Assembly: GCA_020634035.1 (NCBI GenBank) | Contig: JACKCM010000003.1 | Span: 682,001 to 746,000, forward strand | DNA: 64,000 nt | Direction: 5' to 3' | Source of the DNA: Candidatus Obscuribacterales bacterium | GTDB taxonomy: Bacteria; Cyanobacteriota; Vampirovibrionia; Obscuribacterales; Obscuribacteraceae | Part shown: piece after piece, positions 45,611 through 53,791 of the stretch | Numbering within the stretch: the stretch's first letter is position 1 | How the letters are laid out: the number at the start of each line of letters is the position of its first letter | Translations under genes and position numbers: made by a program | Notes under the pieces: generated by a model | Seen by the model: the letters and a program-made list of their open reading frames with translations, nothing else | The model's database searches: none | What the model was told of the DNA's origin: nothing

Positions 45611-48275
45611 CATACCAGAATTCTGCCTGGTTGCCCTGGTAGGTACCTCGGGCTCGGGCAAGTCGACTTTTGCCGCAAGACATTTTCTAGGCAGCGAGGT
45701 TATATCTTCCGATATGTGCCGGGCGCTGGTCAGTGACGACGAGACCGATCAGGGCGCCACCGATGACGCCTTTGACGTACTTGAATATATCGCGCGCAAG
45801 CGCCTGGCGCGCCGCAAGCTGACGGTTATAGATGCCACCAATGTCCAGCAAGATGCCCGCAAAAATGTGTTGAAGCTGGCTAAAGAAAACGACTGCTTTG
45901 CTGTCGCCATAGTCCTCAATCTTCCAGAGAGCGTTTGCCAGGAGCGCAATCGGGGGCGAGAGAATAGAAACTTCGGCACCCATGTGATTCGGCGCCAGAA
46001 GCAGCTCTTGCGTCGCTCTATCGGCAATCTAAAACGCGAAGGCTTCCGCCATGTTTTTATTCTCGATGACGAAAAAACGATTGAAAGTGTCAGAATAAAC
46101 CGCACCAAACTATGGACGGACCGGTCGGAAGAGCGGGGTCCTTTCGATATCATCGGCGATATTCATGGATGCTTCGACGAATTAGTTGAACTTTTCGAGA
46201 AGCTCGGCTATAACGTTGATCGCACCGCCGGTGATGACATGAATATTGCGGTGACGCCACCACCGGGTAGAAAAGCGGTTTTTCTAGGCGATCTGGTCGA
46301 CCGTGGGCCGAAGTCGCCTGAGGTACTTAATTTAGTGATGAACATGGTAGAGGCGGATCAGGCCATCTGTGTTCCAGGAAACCATGATGTCAAACTGGCG
46401 AAGAAGCTGGATGGCCGCAACGTCAAGATAGCCTATGGTCTGGCAGAGACACTAGAGCAGCTCGAGAAGCAACCGCCCGAGTTCAGCCAGAGGTGCAAAG
46501 AGTTCATAACGGGGCTTGTCAGCCACTTTATTCTAGACGCAGGCAAACTGGTGGTCAGCCATGCCGGAATGAAAGCCAGCTACCAGGGACGTTCTTCAGG
46601 CAGAGTGAGAGAGTTTGCTCTTTATGGAGACACCACCGGTGAAACCGATGAATATGGGCTGCCGGTCAGGTATGAATGGGCCAATGACTATCGAGGGGAA
46701 GCCCATGTGATCTATGGGCATACTCCTGTAGGAGAGGCCGAATGGATCAACAGGACAATGAATATAGACACCGGCTGTGTATTCGGCGGCAGGTTGACGG
46801 CATTGCGCTATCCTGAGAAAGAGCTGGTTTCTGTAGATGCCCATCGCGAGTACTACGAATCTATAAAACCCTTCAAAACAGAAGACTTAGAGGCTCTCGG
46901 CGATGACAATCATAATCAGTCCAATGCGCTATTGAATGCGCCCAGACCGGCTGCATCGACCGGTCTTCGTTCGCTATCAAGAGAAGGGGATCTGCTGGAT
47001 CTCGATGATGTCTTCGGCAAAAGAAGAATAGAAATAAAATATGTTCCCGGATCGAAAAACATCATCACTATCAAAGAAGAGAATGCGGCGGCGGCACTCG
47101 AGACGATAAGCCGCTTTGCCATAGATCCTAAATGGCTTATTTACCTGCCGCCGACTATGTCGCCTTGCGAAACTAGCCGGGTCGCTGTAGAGCATAATGA
47201 CGGTCAAGAAGATATCGGCGGCTATTTGGAGAGACCTGAAGAAGCGTTCGAATACTACAGCTCAAGAGAAGTCTTCGACGTTGTCTGCCAGGAAAAGCAC
47301 ATGGGCTCGAGGGCTGTGGTCATTGTCTGCGCTTCCAAAGAAGCGGCGGCAAAACGCTTTAGCACCAGCTATGATGGCGCAGGCGTTGTCTATACCAGGA
47401 CGGGTCGTCGCTTTTTTACAGAGGATGATCTAGAAAGAGAGTTTATCGAAACTGTTCGAGAAGCCCTGGGCAAAAGCGATTTCTGGAAGCGATTCGAGAC
47501 AGACTGGGTCGCCCTTGATTGCGAATTGATGCCCTGGTCGAAAAAGGCGAGGGATCTATTACGCGATCAATATGCCCATACCGGTGCCGCCGCCCGGGCT
47601 TCTCTGGGCAGGGCAAACAAAGAGCTCGCCCTGGCGTCAGCCCGGGGTCTGGAAATAAATGAATTAGTAGAGCGCTTCTCTGAAAAAGAACAGCTCTGCA
47701 ACCTTTATGTAGAAGCCTATCAAAGATATTGCTGGGATGTGAGCTCGCTCAAAGACCTGAAGCTGGCGCCTTTTCATATACTGGCCACCGAAGGACACTG
47801 CCATTTCGACCGGGATCATCTGTGGCATATGGCCGAGATAGAAAAGATAAACAAAGCCGGTGGAGAGTTGTTCCAGACCACCGCCTGGATAAAGCTGGAT
47901 ATCTCGCAAGAAGACGAAGTGCGAAGGGGAGCCCAGTGGTGGGAACAAATAACCGAAACAGGCAAAGAGGGCCTGGTTGTAAAACCCCTAAATTTTCTTG
48001 CCAGACACAAAGGCAACTTGATTCAGCCGGCAATAAAATGTCGCGGTCGCGAGTATCTGAGGATTATCTACGGGCCCGAATATACTCAGAAAGAGAATCT
48101 AGAGCGCCTCAGAAACCGGGGACTCTCCAGAAAAAGAGCCCTGGCGATGCGAGAGTTCACCCTGGGCATGGAAGCGCTGGAAGCTTTTGTGCATCACGAA
48201 CCCCTGTATAAAGTACACGAATGTGTATTCGGAACCCTGGCCCTGGAATCAGAGCCGGTGGACCCGCGGCTTTAG
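45600..48275 (+). CDS. pnkp: Polynucleotide kinase-phosphatase / RNA ligase-like Pnkp
   Basis: 891 residues from the GTG at 45600, which puts the conserved motifs at the positions I recall for Clostridium thermocellum Pnkp. The P-loop K21-S22, D38 and R116 belong to the 5' kinase. D187 and H189 (GDIHGCF) belong to the metallophosphoesterase that removes 2',3'-cyclic phosphate. A C-terminal ligase-type adenylyltransferase with K566 in EKHMGSR follows. It heals and, with Hen1, seals broken tRNA and other RNA. An in-frame ATG at 45543 would add 19 residues inside the Hen1 coding region and is unlikely. GGGGG lies nine bases before the GTG. Confidence 0.96.
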   Translation: MEINIPEFCLVALVGTSGSGKSTFAARHFLGSEVISSDMCRALVSDDETDQGATDDAFDVLEYIARKRLARRKLTVIDATNVQQDARKNVLKLAKENDCFAVAIVLNLPESVCQERNRGRENRNFGTHVIRRQKQLLRRSIGNLKREGFRHVFILDDEKTIESVRINRTKLWTDRSEERGPFDIIGDIHGCFDELVELFEKLGYNVDRTAGDDMNIAVTPPPGRKAVFLGDLVDRGPKSPEVLNLVMNMVEADQAICVPGNHDVKLAKKLDGRNVKIAYGLAETLEQLEKQPPEFSQRCKEFITGLVSHFILDAGKLVVSHAGMKASYQGRSSGRVREFALYGDTTGETDEYGLPVRYEWANDYRGEAHVIYGHTPVGEAEWINRTMNIDTGCVFGGRLTALRYPEKELVSVDAHREYYESIKPFKTEDLEALGDDNHNQSNALLNAPRPAASTGLRSLSREGDLLDLDDVFGKRRIEIKYVPGSKNIITIKEENAAAALETISRFAIDPKWLIYLPPTMSPCETSRVAVEHNDGQEDIGGYLERPEEAFEYYSSREVFDVVCQEKHMGSRAVVIVCASKEAAAKRFSTSYDGAGVVYTRTGRRFFTEDDLEREFIETVREALGKSDFWKRFETDWVALDCELMPWSKKARDLLRDQYAHTGAAARASLGRANKELALASARGLEINELVERFSEKEQLCNLYVEAYQRYCWDVSSLKDLKLAPFHILATEGHCHFDRDHLWHMAEIEKINKAGGELFQTTAWIKLDISQEDEVRRGAQWWEQITETGKEGLVVKPLNFLARHKGNLIQPAIKCRGREYLRIIYGPEYTQKENLERLRNRGLSRKRALAMREFTLGMEALEAFVHHEPLYKVHECVFGTLALESEPVDPRL

Positions 48276-48304
48276 AGAATCGAAATCAGAAAGCCTTTGT
48301 GGCT

Positions 48305-48976
48305 CTATTTGAGCATCTTAAAAAAGCTTGTGCTGGCGATGTTCTTGCTCAGTATTTTCGGATTGCCGCGAACATTGAGGACAGACTCGCCCTGGGCGCT
48401 TGCCTTCAATGTATTGGCGGCAAAGACTTTGGCGAAAGTTTTACCGGAGACACTGGCGACACAGTCGTTAGATTTGAGATTCTCGAGCTTCAAAAGCGAT
48501 TGCCCATCGGCGGTCACATTCAATTTCTCGACCATTCCGGTAGATTCGACTGTGCAATTATTATGGCTCTCTATATGTAGATTGGAGCCTTTCATCTGTT
48601 CCAATTTAGCTTCTACAAATCCGGAAGCGTTTATGCGACTGAGCCGGGGAACGATGATGGTCACCTGGGCGTGACTGGCAGTGAATTTAGCCGGTGTCGA
48701 TATAGAAAGAATGTTCTTGGTGACATTGACCTTAACCTGGTTCATGCTCTTTTCGTTGCATTCCACCAGAACTTTAGGACTGGCACCCAGCTTGAGACTG
48801 ACCCTCAAACCTCCACTGACATCCACAGCGTCGAACTGATCGACTTTCATCTCGCGAGAGATAACTTTTGAGGTATCTCTAGTGGCTGGCGCAGAATACG
48901 AAGATGGTGCCATTGCCATCGAGAATGTGCTAATCAGCAGAGTCGCCAGAGAAATCGAAATAGTCTTTTTATTCAT
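48305..48976 (-). CDS. Exported GIN-domain (DUF2807) protein
   Basis: 223 residues. A signal peptide (1-29, ending YSA) is followed by one DUF2807 (GIN, head of putative autotransporter-like) beta-solenoid domain. It carries the family pattern VDQFDAVDVSGGLRVSLKLG, a CNEKSMNQVKV segment, IIVPRLSRINASG and a final VRGNPKILSKNIASTS. Such domains are surface or periplasmic and of unproved function. It ends 30 bases from pnkp, convergent, and its start faces the glycosyltransferase gene across the region with the 26-base palindrome. Confidence 0.88.
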   Translation of the reverse strand: MNKKTISISLATLLISTFSMAMAPSSYSAPATRDTSKVISREMKVDQFDAVDVSGGLRVSLKLGASPKVLVECNEKSMNQVKVNVTKNILSISTPAKFTASHAQVTIIVPRLSRINASGFVEAKLEQMKGSNLHIESHNNCTVESTGMVEKLNVTADGQSLLKLENLKSNDCVASVSGKTFAKVFAANTLKASAQGESVLNVRGNPKILSKNIASTSFFKMLK

Positions 48977-49049
48977 GAGTCAGCTCGTCGCCTTATAAAC
49001 TGCCAGCCTCATTATATTCGATTTGAATCGGCTTATTGAAATTCGACAG

Positions 49050-49075
49050 AAACTCAACCGATATCGGTTGAGTTT
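49050..49075. promoter_or_regulatory. 26-base perfect palindrome followed by T-run in a divergent intergenic region
   Basis: Thirteen bases on each side of the dyad are exact complements (centre GATATC), and ATTTTT follows on the plus strand. It lies between the divergent GIN-domain gene (start 48976) and glycosyltransferase gene (start 49168). As DNA it looks like an operator; as RNA it forms a hairpin with T-run and could end a short plus-strand transcript. Confidence 0.55.
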
Positions 49076-49167
49076 ATTTTTGGGGGAACATACTTGATTA
49101 ACTGTACTGTCAGTTACCGAAATCTCCTTGCAACCGGTCATCATAGAAAAGTGCAAGGAGGTTCACC

Positions 49168-50418
49168 ATGAAACGCATTTTGATACTATCCGCTTCGGCG
49201 GGTGCCGGACACCTGAGGGCCGCCCAGGCTATCGAATCTGAGCTGGCTCTTCTACCGGAGCCACCCCAGGTAATTCACAAAGATGCGCTCGCGTTCACTA
49301 ATTTGGCTTTCAAAACAGTTTATGCAGACGCTTATATCGAGATGGTCAACACATTGCCTGGCTTGTTAGGCCTGCTCTATGACTATGCCGATCAGCCCTG
49401 GAAAGACGAGAAAAGAAGGCTGACCATAGATCGCCTCAACACCAGAGCGCTCACCCGGCTTCTTTATGAAACCAGACCGGATCATGTCATCTGCACCCAT
49501 TTTTTGCCGGCAGAGATAATCTCTAACCTGATCTGCCGGGGCAAGCTCAAAACCGGTTTATCGATTGTGGTAACCGATATGGACATACACTCCATGTGGC
49601 TTTGCCGACACTATTCCAACTATTTCGTCGCCCTCGAAGAGACCAGAGAGCATCTCAAAATGCTCGGCTTCGCGCCCAATAAAGTACATGTCACCGGCAT
49701 CCCCATCGACCCGGTATTTAGCGAACGCAAAGACAAATTCGAGATGCGACAGAAGTACGGGCTCGAATCTGACAAACCGACAATATATATGTCTTCTGGT
49801 GGCTTCGGGGTAGGCAAGAGCGAAGAGATTCTGGCTTCGCTATCTCAGATGCAGACCCCTGCCCAGGTGATTGCCATGTGTGGTCGCAACCAGGCGCTGA
49901 AAGCCAGGCTAGAGAACATGCGAACCGAGCTTGAAAGTCGGGGCAACTTGAAAATAGTGCCGGTGGGCTACAGCACAAAAGTCGATGAATATATGGCAGC
50001 ATCGGATCTGGTGCTTGGCAAACCGGGTGGACTGACCACCTCCGAAGCCCTGGCAAAAGGTCTTGCCTTCGTGATTGTCAATCCGATACCTGGTCAAGAA
50101 GAACGCAACGCCGACCACCTTCTAGAAAGGGGCATAGCGATTCGCTGCAACAACCTGCCGGCTCTTGCCTACAAAGTGGACAGTCTCCTGGGCGATGAAA
50201 AGCGCCTGGCAACCATGCAAGAGAATGCCGCCCTCAGTTCATCCGCCGGTGCTGCTTCGAAAATCGTCGAAACGGTCCTGGCTGATGACGGCTCCCAGAA
50301 CCACCTTCAGAGCAACCATAGATGCAGCAAGTTGCCGAGAAAACCGCTTAAGTGGAAGCCGGTATCGGATCTTATTCAGATGAACAATCCGGATAACTTC
50401 CTTTCGTCAGCTTCCTGA
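49168..50418 (+). CDS. GT28-type glycosyltransferase (MGDG synthase / processive DAG glucosyltransferase-like)
   Basis: 416 residues with AAGGAGG six bases before the ATG. The N-terminal MGDG-synthase domain is typical: ILSASAGAGHLRAAQAIE, then VNTLPGLLGLLYDYADQPW and CTHFLPAEIISNLICRG. A GT-B C-terminal domain with PTIYMSSGGFGVGKSEE and the nucleotide-sugar motif GKPGGLTTSEALAKG follows. Relatives add galactose or glucose from UDP-sugar to diacylglycerol; MurG belongs to the same GT family. The lipid product is therefore likely, and sugar specificity cannot be read. The last 40 residues are a basic tail. A terminator lies 42 bases past its stop. Confidence 0.9.
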   Translation: MKRILILSASAGAGHLRAAQAIESELALLPEPPQVIHKDALAFTNLAFKTVYADAYIEMVNTLPGLLGLLYDYADQPWKDEKRRLTIDRLNTRALTRLLYETRPDHVICTHFLPAEIISNLICRGKLKTGLSIVVTDMDIHSMWLCRHYSNYFVALEETREHLKMLGFAPNKVHVTGIPIDPVFSERKDKFEMRQKYGLESDKPTIYMSSGGFGVGKSEEILASLSQMQTPAQVIAMCGRNQALKARLENMRTELESRGNLKIVPVGYSTKVDEYMAASDLVLGKPGGLTTSEALAKGLAFVIVNPIPGQEERNADHLLERGIAIRCNNLPALAYKVDSLLGDEKRLATMQENAALSSSAGAASKIVETVLADDGSQNHLQSNHRCSKLPRKPLKWKPVSDLIQMNNPDNFLSSAS

Positions 50419-50459
50419 TTCAGAGGAAATCGAAATTAGAAAACGAAAAAAGAACAAAC

Positions 50460-50496
50460 AAAAACACCGCTCAGATCCCTCTCAAGCGGTGTTTTT
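50460..50496. terminator. Rho-independent terminator, symmetric
   Basis: Eight-base stem ACACCGCT / AGCGGTGT (50464-50471 and 50485-50492) with a 13-base loop, flanked by A-run on one side and T-run on the other, so it can end transcripts from both strands. On plus it follows the glycosyltransferase; on minus it would end the candidate non-coding RNA. Confidence 0.78.
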
Positions 50497-50670
50497 GCTA
50501 CTGTCCAATTTTGCTTACTTGCGATAAGCTCAGTATTTTACTGTCCTTCAATTGGAGGAAGAAACAGCACGGGCTCACTTGCTAGGGTTTCTGGTCAACG
50601 TCAACCTGATGTTTCCGCAAGGCCCCTCGGCTCAACGCATCCAACATTTAAGTGTCTGCTCACCGATTTG
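50460..50670 (-). ncRNA. Candidate structured non-coding RNA, about 210 nt
   Basis: Between a minus-strand promoter-like pair (50677-50704) and the terminator at 50464-50492 no convincing coding region exists. The minus-strand RNA can form several helices. A seven-base stem TCCAATT/AATTGGA (50504-50556) closes a three-way junction with hairpins CAGTA/TACTG (50531-50543) and GCTTA/TAAGC (50513-50529). An upstream stem GGGC-CTTGC/GCAAG-GCCC spans 50571-50625. TGTTTC at 50561-50566 could also pair with GAAACA in its loop (50610-50615), making a pseudoknot. It does not match the hallmarks of tmRNA, RNase P or SRP RNA that I could check by eye. A remnant gene is the other possibility. Confidence 0.4.
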
Positions 50671-50676
50671 ATATTT

Positions 50677-50704
50677 AGTATAGCAAACACCACAGGAATT
50701 TGAA
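50677..50704 (-). promoter_or_regulatory. Sigma70-like promoter for the candidate RNA
   Basis: On the minus strand, TTCAAA (-35, 4 of 6 consensus) lies 16 bases before TATACT (-10, 5 of 6 consensus). The start would be near 50670. The 590 bases from 50419 to 51007 contain this, the candidate RNA and the terminator; between 50705 and 50990 I see no gene or clear signal. Confidence 0.45.
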
Positions 50705-51007
50705 GTACCCCATTAGACATTTATTCGCACCCGATCGCATATCGCCAGGACCCCGATTAAAAGAGGCTCAAGAACGGTATGACATTATCGCCGGATCGCC
50801 GAACCACTGATTCTCTCGTCAAATATTTTTTGAGCTGCACCCATTGAAATCCTGGATATACAAAGAATATACACGACTTAGCAAATTCAGTTGCCGAATC
50901 CCCAGGCACCGTATATAACACCAGGTTTTCGGCGACCAAAATCTAGATAATTGCAACCCTGATTAATAAGACCTATAATTTCCGAACCACAGCGAAAGGA
51001 GTTCGGC

Positions 51008-51769
51008 ATGGAGACGGCCAACCGAATCCTCGATTACTTCGGATCTATAACACCGACAGAGGCATTTTTCTGGCTGTTCATTCAGAACATCCTTCAATTC
51101 GTTTTATGCATAGGCGGCGGTCTTCTTCTGATCAAACTCTTTTCTAAGAAGCGTATTTATGAGGCACCGGATATACTGAGCAAAAAAGAGTTGTTGCTGG
51201 CAGCCGGCTGTGTCTTCTTCAACAGTGTCGTCGCTTTCGGCGGCTGGCTCTTGTGGAAAGAGAAAGTAATTGTAATCACCCGAGAGCTAGACTGGACCTG
51301 CCTTGCCGATACTGCCATCCTGCTTTTGCTGATGGACCTGCTCATGTATATCACCCACCGGATCGTACATATAAAAGGCATCTACGCCCTGGTGCACCGC
51401 ACTCACCACATCTACGAAAACACAAGACCTCTCTCCCTCTTTGTTCTAAGCCCGCTCGAAGTCTTTGGCTTCGGCGCCCTCTGGCTGCTTGTTCTCTCTT
51501 TCTACTCATCGAGCTGGCTCGGGATCGTTCTATATCTTTTGCTAAATGCCACCTTCGGCGCCCTCGGTCATATAGGCGTGGAGCCATTTCCGAAGAGCTG
51601 GATCAAAATACCTCTTCTACAGAGACTGACCACCAGCACTTTTCATGCCCAGCACCACAAAGAGATAGATTCGAATTTCGGCTTCTATACCGATATCTGG
51701 GACAGGCTTTTTGGCAGCCTGAATAAAGCTTATCAAGCCACTTTCGAGCAGGCAGCTAGCAAAAGCTAG
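51008..51769 (+). CDS. Fatty acid hydroxylase / sterol desaturase superfamily membrane protein
   Basis: 253 residues. AAGGAG lies six bases before the ATG. Four or so membrane helices and the eight-histidine diiron set of the superfamily are present: HRIVH (H117, H121), HRTHH (H130, H133, H134), H188, and HAQHH (H213, H216, H217). These enzymes use O2 to hydroxylate or desaturate lipids or carotenoids. The substrate is unknown. It converges on the diiron/ferredoxin operon 22 bases away, another O2-dependent system. Confidence 0.9.
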   Translation: METANRILDYFGSITPTEAFFWLFIQNILQFVLCIGGGLLLIKLFSKKRIYEAPDILSKKELLLAAGCVFFNSVVAFGGWLLWKEKVIVITRELDWTCLADTAILLLLMDLLMYITHRIVHIKGIYALVHRTHHIYENTRPLSLFVLSPLEVFGFGALWLLVLSFYSSSWLGIVLYLLLNATFGALGHIGVEPFPKSWIKIPLLQRLTTSTFHAQHHKEIDSNFGFYTDIWDRLFGSLNKAYQATFEQAASKS

Positions 51770-51791
51770 ACAACCCTTACGCCCATCCTAA

Positions 51792-52031
51792 TCATTCGGA
51801 AGGCAAAACAGCCCAGGTCGACTGCTCGTCCGGACTGTAGATCTCTTTCACTTCGATATAACAATCCACCGCCCCGGTGGGACAGTCTTTAATGCATTTA
51901 CCGCAATCTTCGCAAAGATTATAGTCGATGCAATAGCGCCCGAGAATGCACTCAATCGCCTTGACCGGACAGGCCATCTCGCAAGCCGAGCATTGAATGC
52001 ACATCTCGGGATCGGTGAAATGTTGCCTCAT
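51792..52031 (-). CDS. 2x[4Fe-4S] ferredoxin
   Basis: 79 residues with two complete [4Fe-4S] ligand sets: CIQCSACEMACP and CEDCGKCIKDCP, the usual Cys-x2-Cys-x2-Cys-x3-Cys-Pro. It is a small soluble electron carrier. It starts one base after the stop of the degenerate diiron gene with GAGG five bases upstream, so it is translationally coupled to it. This placement suggests that it donates electrons to the diiron protein at 52844, in place of the PaaE-type reductase used by classical phenylacetyl-CoA oxygenases. The C-terminus is a short acidic tail (VKEIYSPDEQSTW). Confidence 0.9.
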   Translation of the reverse strand: MRQHFTDPEMCIQCSACEMACPVKAIECILGRYCIDYNLCEDCGKCIKDCPTGAVDCYIEVKEIYSPDEQSTWAVLPSE

Positions 52032-52032
52032 A

Positions 52033-52827
52033 CTAACCTCGGGCTGCCGGCACCACTATCTCGAGCGGCTTTAACTCTTCTTGAATGCAAGCGTACCATC
52101 TATCCCTGGTCTCTTCGTTGCGCTGGGATTTTATTTTAAACTGGCGATAAAGCTTGTTGCCGTCGCTGTTTTCCGGACCGAAGCATTCGAGCACTTTGTG
52201 ATACCAGTAGTTCATAGAAGCCTGGAGTTCCAGGGTATCTTCTTTCGAATCCCAGGATTCATCAATAAACTTGAGACCGTACCCACAATGGGTCTTTTCT
52301 GTTTCCAGAATGGTCGAGGCAAGCTCCGCCCAGGGAGAGAAGCTCGACTCGGCAAAATCGGCGAGCTGAATGCAGGTCATGGCAGACATCAGATAGGTGA
52401 ACACCGCCACATCGCACCACCCTTCAAGTGGGTACATGAGAGCATTGAGCCGCTTGTCGGAAGATGCCCTCACATAGCCCAGTGCCGCATGACGGTTGAC
52501 TCTCGATTCCCAATCGTGAGAAGAAAAATACTTCTTCAAATTGAGGTCGAGCTCACCGAGAAGCCCGTGGGTCTGTCTGGTCATCTCGAGCTTGTCCCGG
52601 GTTATGGTGGCAAGCTCAATACGATTATCCAGACTGGGAGCCAGTTGCATGGCACCGGCAAAAGCGCTGGCGGCAGCAAGCTGAGAGTCGGCAAACTGAA
52701 AAAGAATACTGGTGAGAAGCTTTCTGTATGTGTTGGTGCACTCTTTTAAAGAACGTACCTTCTCTCTACCATCCTCCAGGCGCGAGATAAGATCCCGATC
52801 TTCCTGACTCAACTCTTGTTTGACCAC
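52033..52827 (-). CDS. PaaC-like non-catalytic paralogue of the diiron oxygenase
   Basis: 265 residues from the GTG at 52827, almost the same length as the catalytic neighbour. It has the PaaA/PaaC fold pattern and aligns with it along its length (FADSQLAAASAFAG, MTRQTHGLL, FAESSFSPWAELASTILETEKTH). Two ligand positions are changed: Gln49 replaces the first Glu, and Arg84 replaces the Glu of the first ExxH. E160, E177, H180 and H87 remain. PaaC in classical complexes is likewise a structural partner lacking a metal centre. The gap to the upstream gene is 16 bases. An in-frame ATG at 52902 would run back into that gene and is less likely. Confidence 0.82.
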   Translation of the reverse strand: MVKQELSQEDRDLISRLEDGREKVRSLKECTNTYRKLLTSILFQFADSQLAAASAFAGAMQLAPSLDNRIELATITRDKLEMTRQTHGLLGELDLNLKKYFSSHDWESRVNRHAALGYVRASSDKRLNALMYPLEGWCDVAVFTYLMSAMTCIQLADFAESSFSPWAELASTILETEKTHCGYGLKFIDESWDSKEDTLELQASMNYWYHKVLECFGPENSDGNKLYRQFKIKSQRNEETRDRWYACIQEELKPLEIVVPAARG

Positions 52828-52843
52828 GGGCCCCTGACCTCTA

Positions 52844-53644
52844 TTATTTTGCCGCCACCGACGTTTTTTCTTCAGACTCAGCATAGCCGAAGCGCATGTC
52901 ATAGTCCGGCTCTACGTTAGACGGCATATCCAGACCGATCTCTTTGAGCCGGTCAGCGACAATCTCCATATACTCGTCTTGAATCTCCTGGCTGCTTTTG
53001 ACTTTCAAGCCATAGTCGAAATATTTGCCGAAGTGTTCGCTTTCGGTATCAGGTCTACCAGGAAATCCAAGCCCGATTCGCATAAACTTATGCACCGCGC
53101 TCTGCAACTCGGCGCGACCTTTCTCTCCGTCAAACTCGATAACACGCTTTGATGCCCAGACACCAAAAGCAAGATGTCCTTTCTCTTCTTGCCAGATGCG
53201 CTCGCTCACTTTGCGCCAGGGCATATAAGAAGACTCGCGATACTGCCCAAGAAACGCCACCGCTGCCGGTGTCACCACCGTAGAGAACATAGCCACATCG
53301 GCCCAGCGCTCGAACATGGGCGCCCAGTTCTCTCTGCGAAATCCATTGATGATACGCACTTTCTTAGGATCTGGATTCTCCGGATTCTGAACCATGTGCT
53401 GAACCCTGGAGTTCACATCGATACCAAGCGGTTCTAAAATAGCGTATAGATACCAACCATGACCGATCTCTTCCATGCATTTCTTGGCCAATCTATAGGC
53501 CTCTTCCGGTCTTGGAGCATATTTGAGATTTTCTTGAACCCTCTGCCCTCCTGCGAATTCAGAATCCGCCTGGAATGTCAGAAGATCGATAAGACACTTC
53601 TTGTAGTCTTCCGGAAGCTGGTCGCCGAGGTCATAGGTTTTCAT
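52844..53644 (-). CDS. PaaA-like diiron oxygenase subunit
   Basis: 266 residues of the phenylacetic acid catabolic (PaaA/PaaC) ferritin-like family. All six ligand positions are present: E29, E59-x2-H62, E137, E154-x2-H157 (ADSEFAGGQ, MEEIGHGWYLY, YRESSYMPW, QEEKGHLAFG). It should bind two irons and activate O2. It is shorter than typical PaaA (about 300 residues). In the known system PaaA works with PaaB, PaaC, PaaD and the reductase PaaE on phenylacetyl-CoA. Here only a PaaC-like partner and a ferredoxin are encoded next to it, and no CoA ligase is near, so the substrate is probably different. GGAG lies six bases upstream of the ATG. Confidence 0.88.
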   Translation of the reverse strand: MKTYDLGDQLPEDYKKCLIDLLTFQADSEFAGGQRVQENLKYAPRPEEAYRLAKKCMEEIGHGWYLYAILEPLGIDVNSRVQHMVQNPENPDPKKVRIINGFRRENWAPMFERWADVAMFSTVVTPAAVAFLGQYRESSYMPWRKVSERIWQEEKGHLAFGVWASKRVIEFDGEKGRAELQSAVHKFMRIGLGFPGRPDTESEHFGKYFDYGLKVKSSQEIQDEYMEIVADRLKEIGLDMPSNVEPDYDMRFGYAESEEKTSVAAK

Positions 53645-53791
53645 AATTCACTCCAGGTTCTCAGTAAAATTACCGCTATCTACTTTTTCCGATCCAGACC
53701 CCTGCTATCATCGACTGAACGGATGATTGAAGATAAATAGAATCTGTATTATTTGTATTTCTTGTACTGATCTCAGATCGATAGAGCGCCC

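Noticed and set aside
50757..50939. 60-codon minus-strand frame in the gap before the fatty acid hydroxylase
   Set aside because: No ribosome site and unlikely composition; treated as non-coding.
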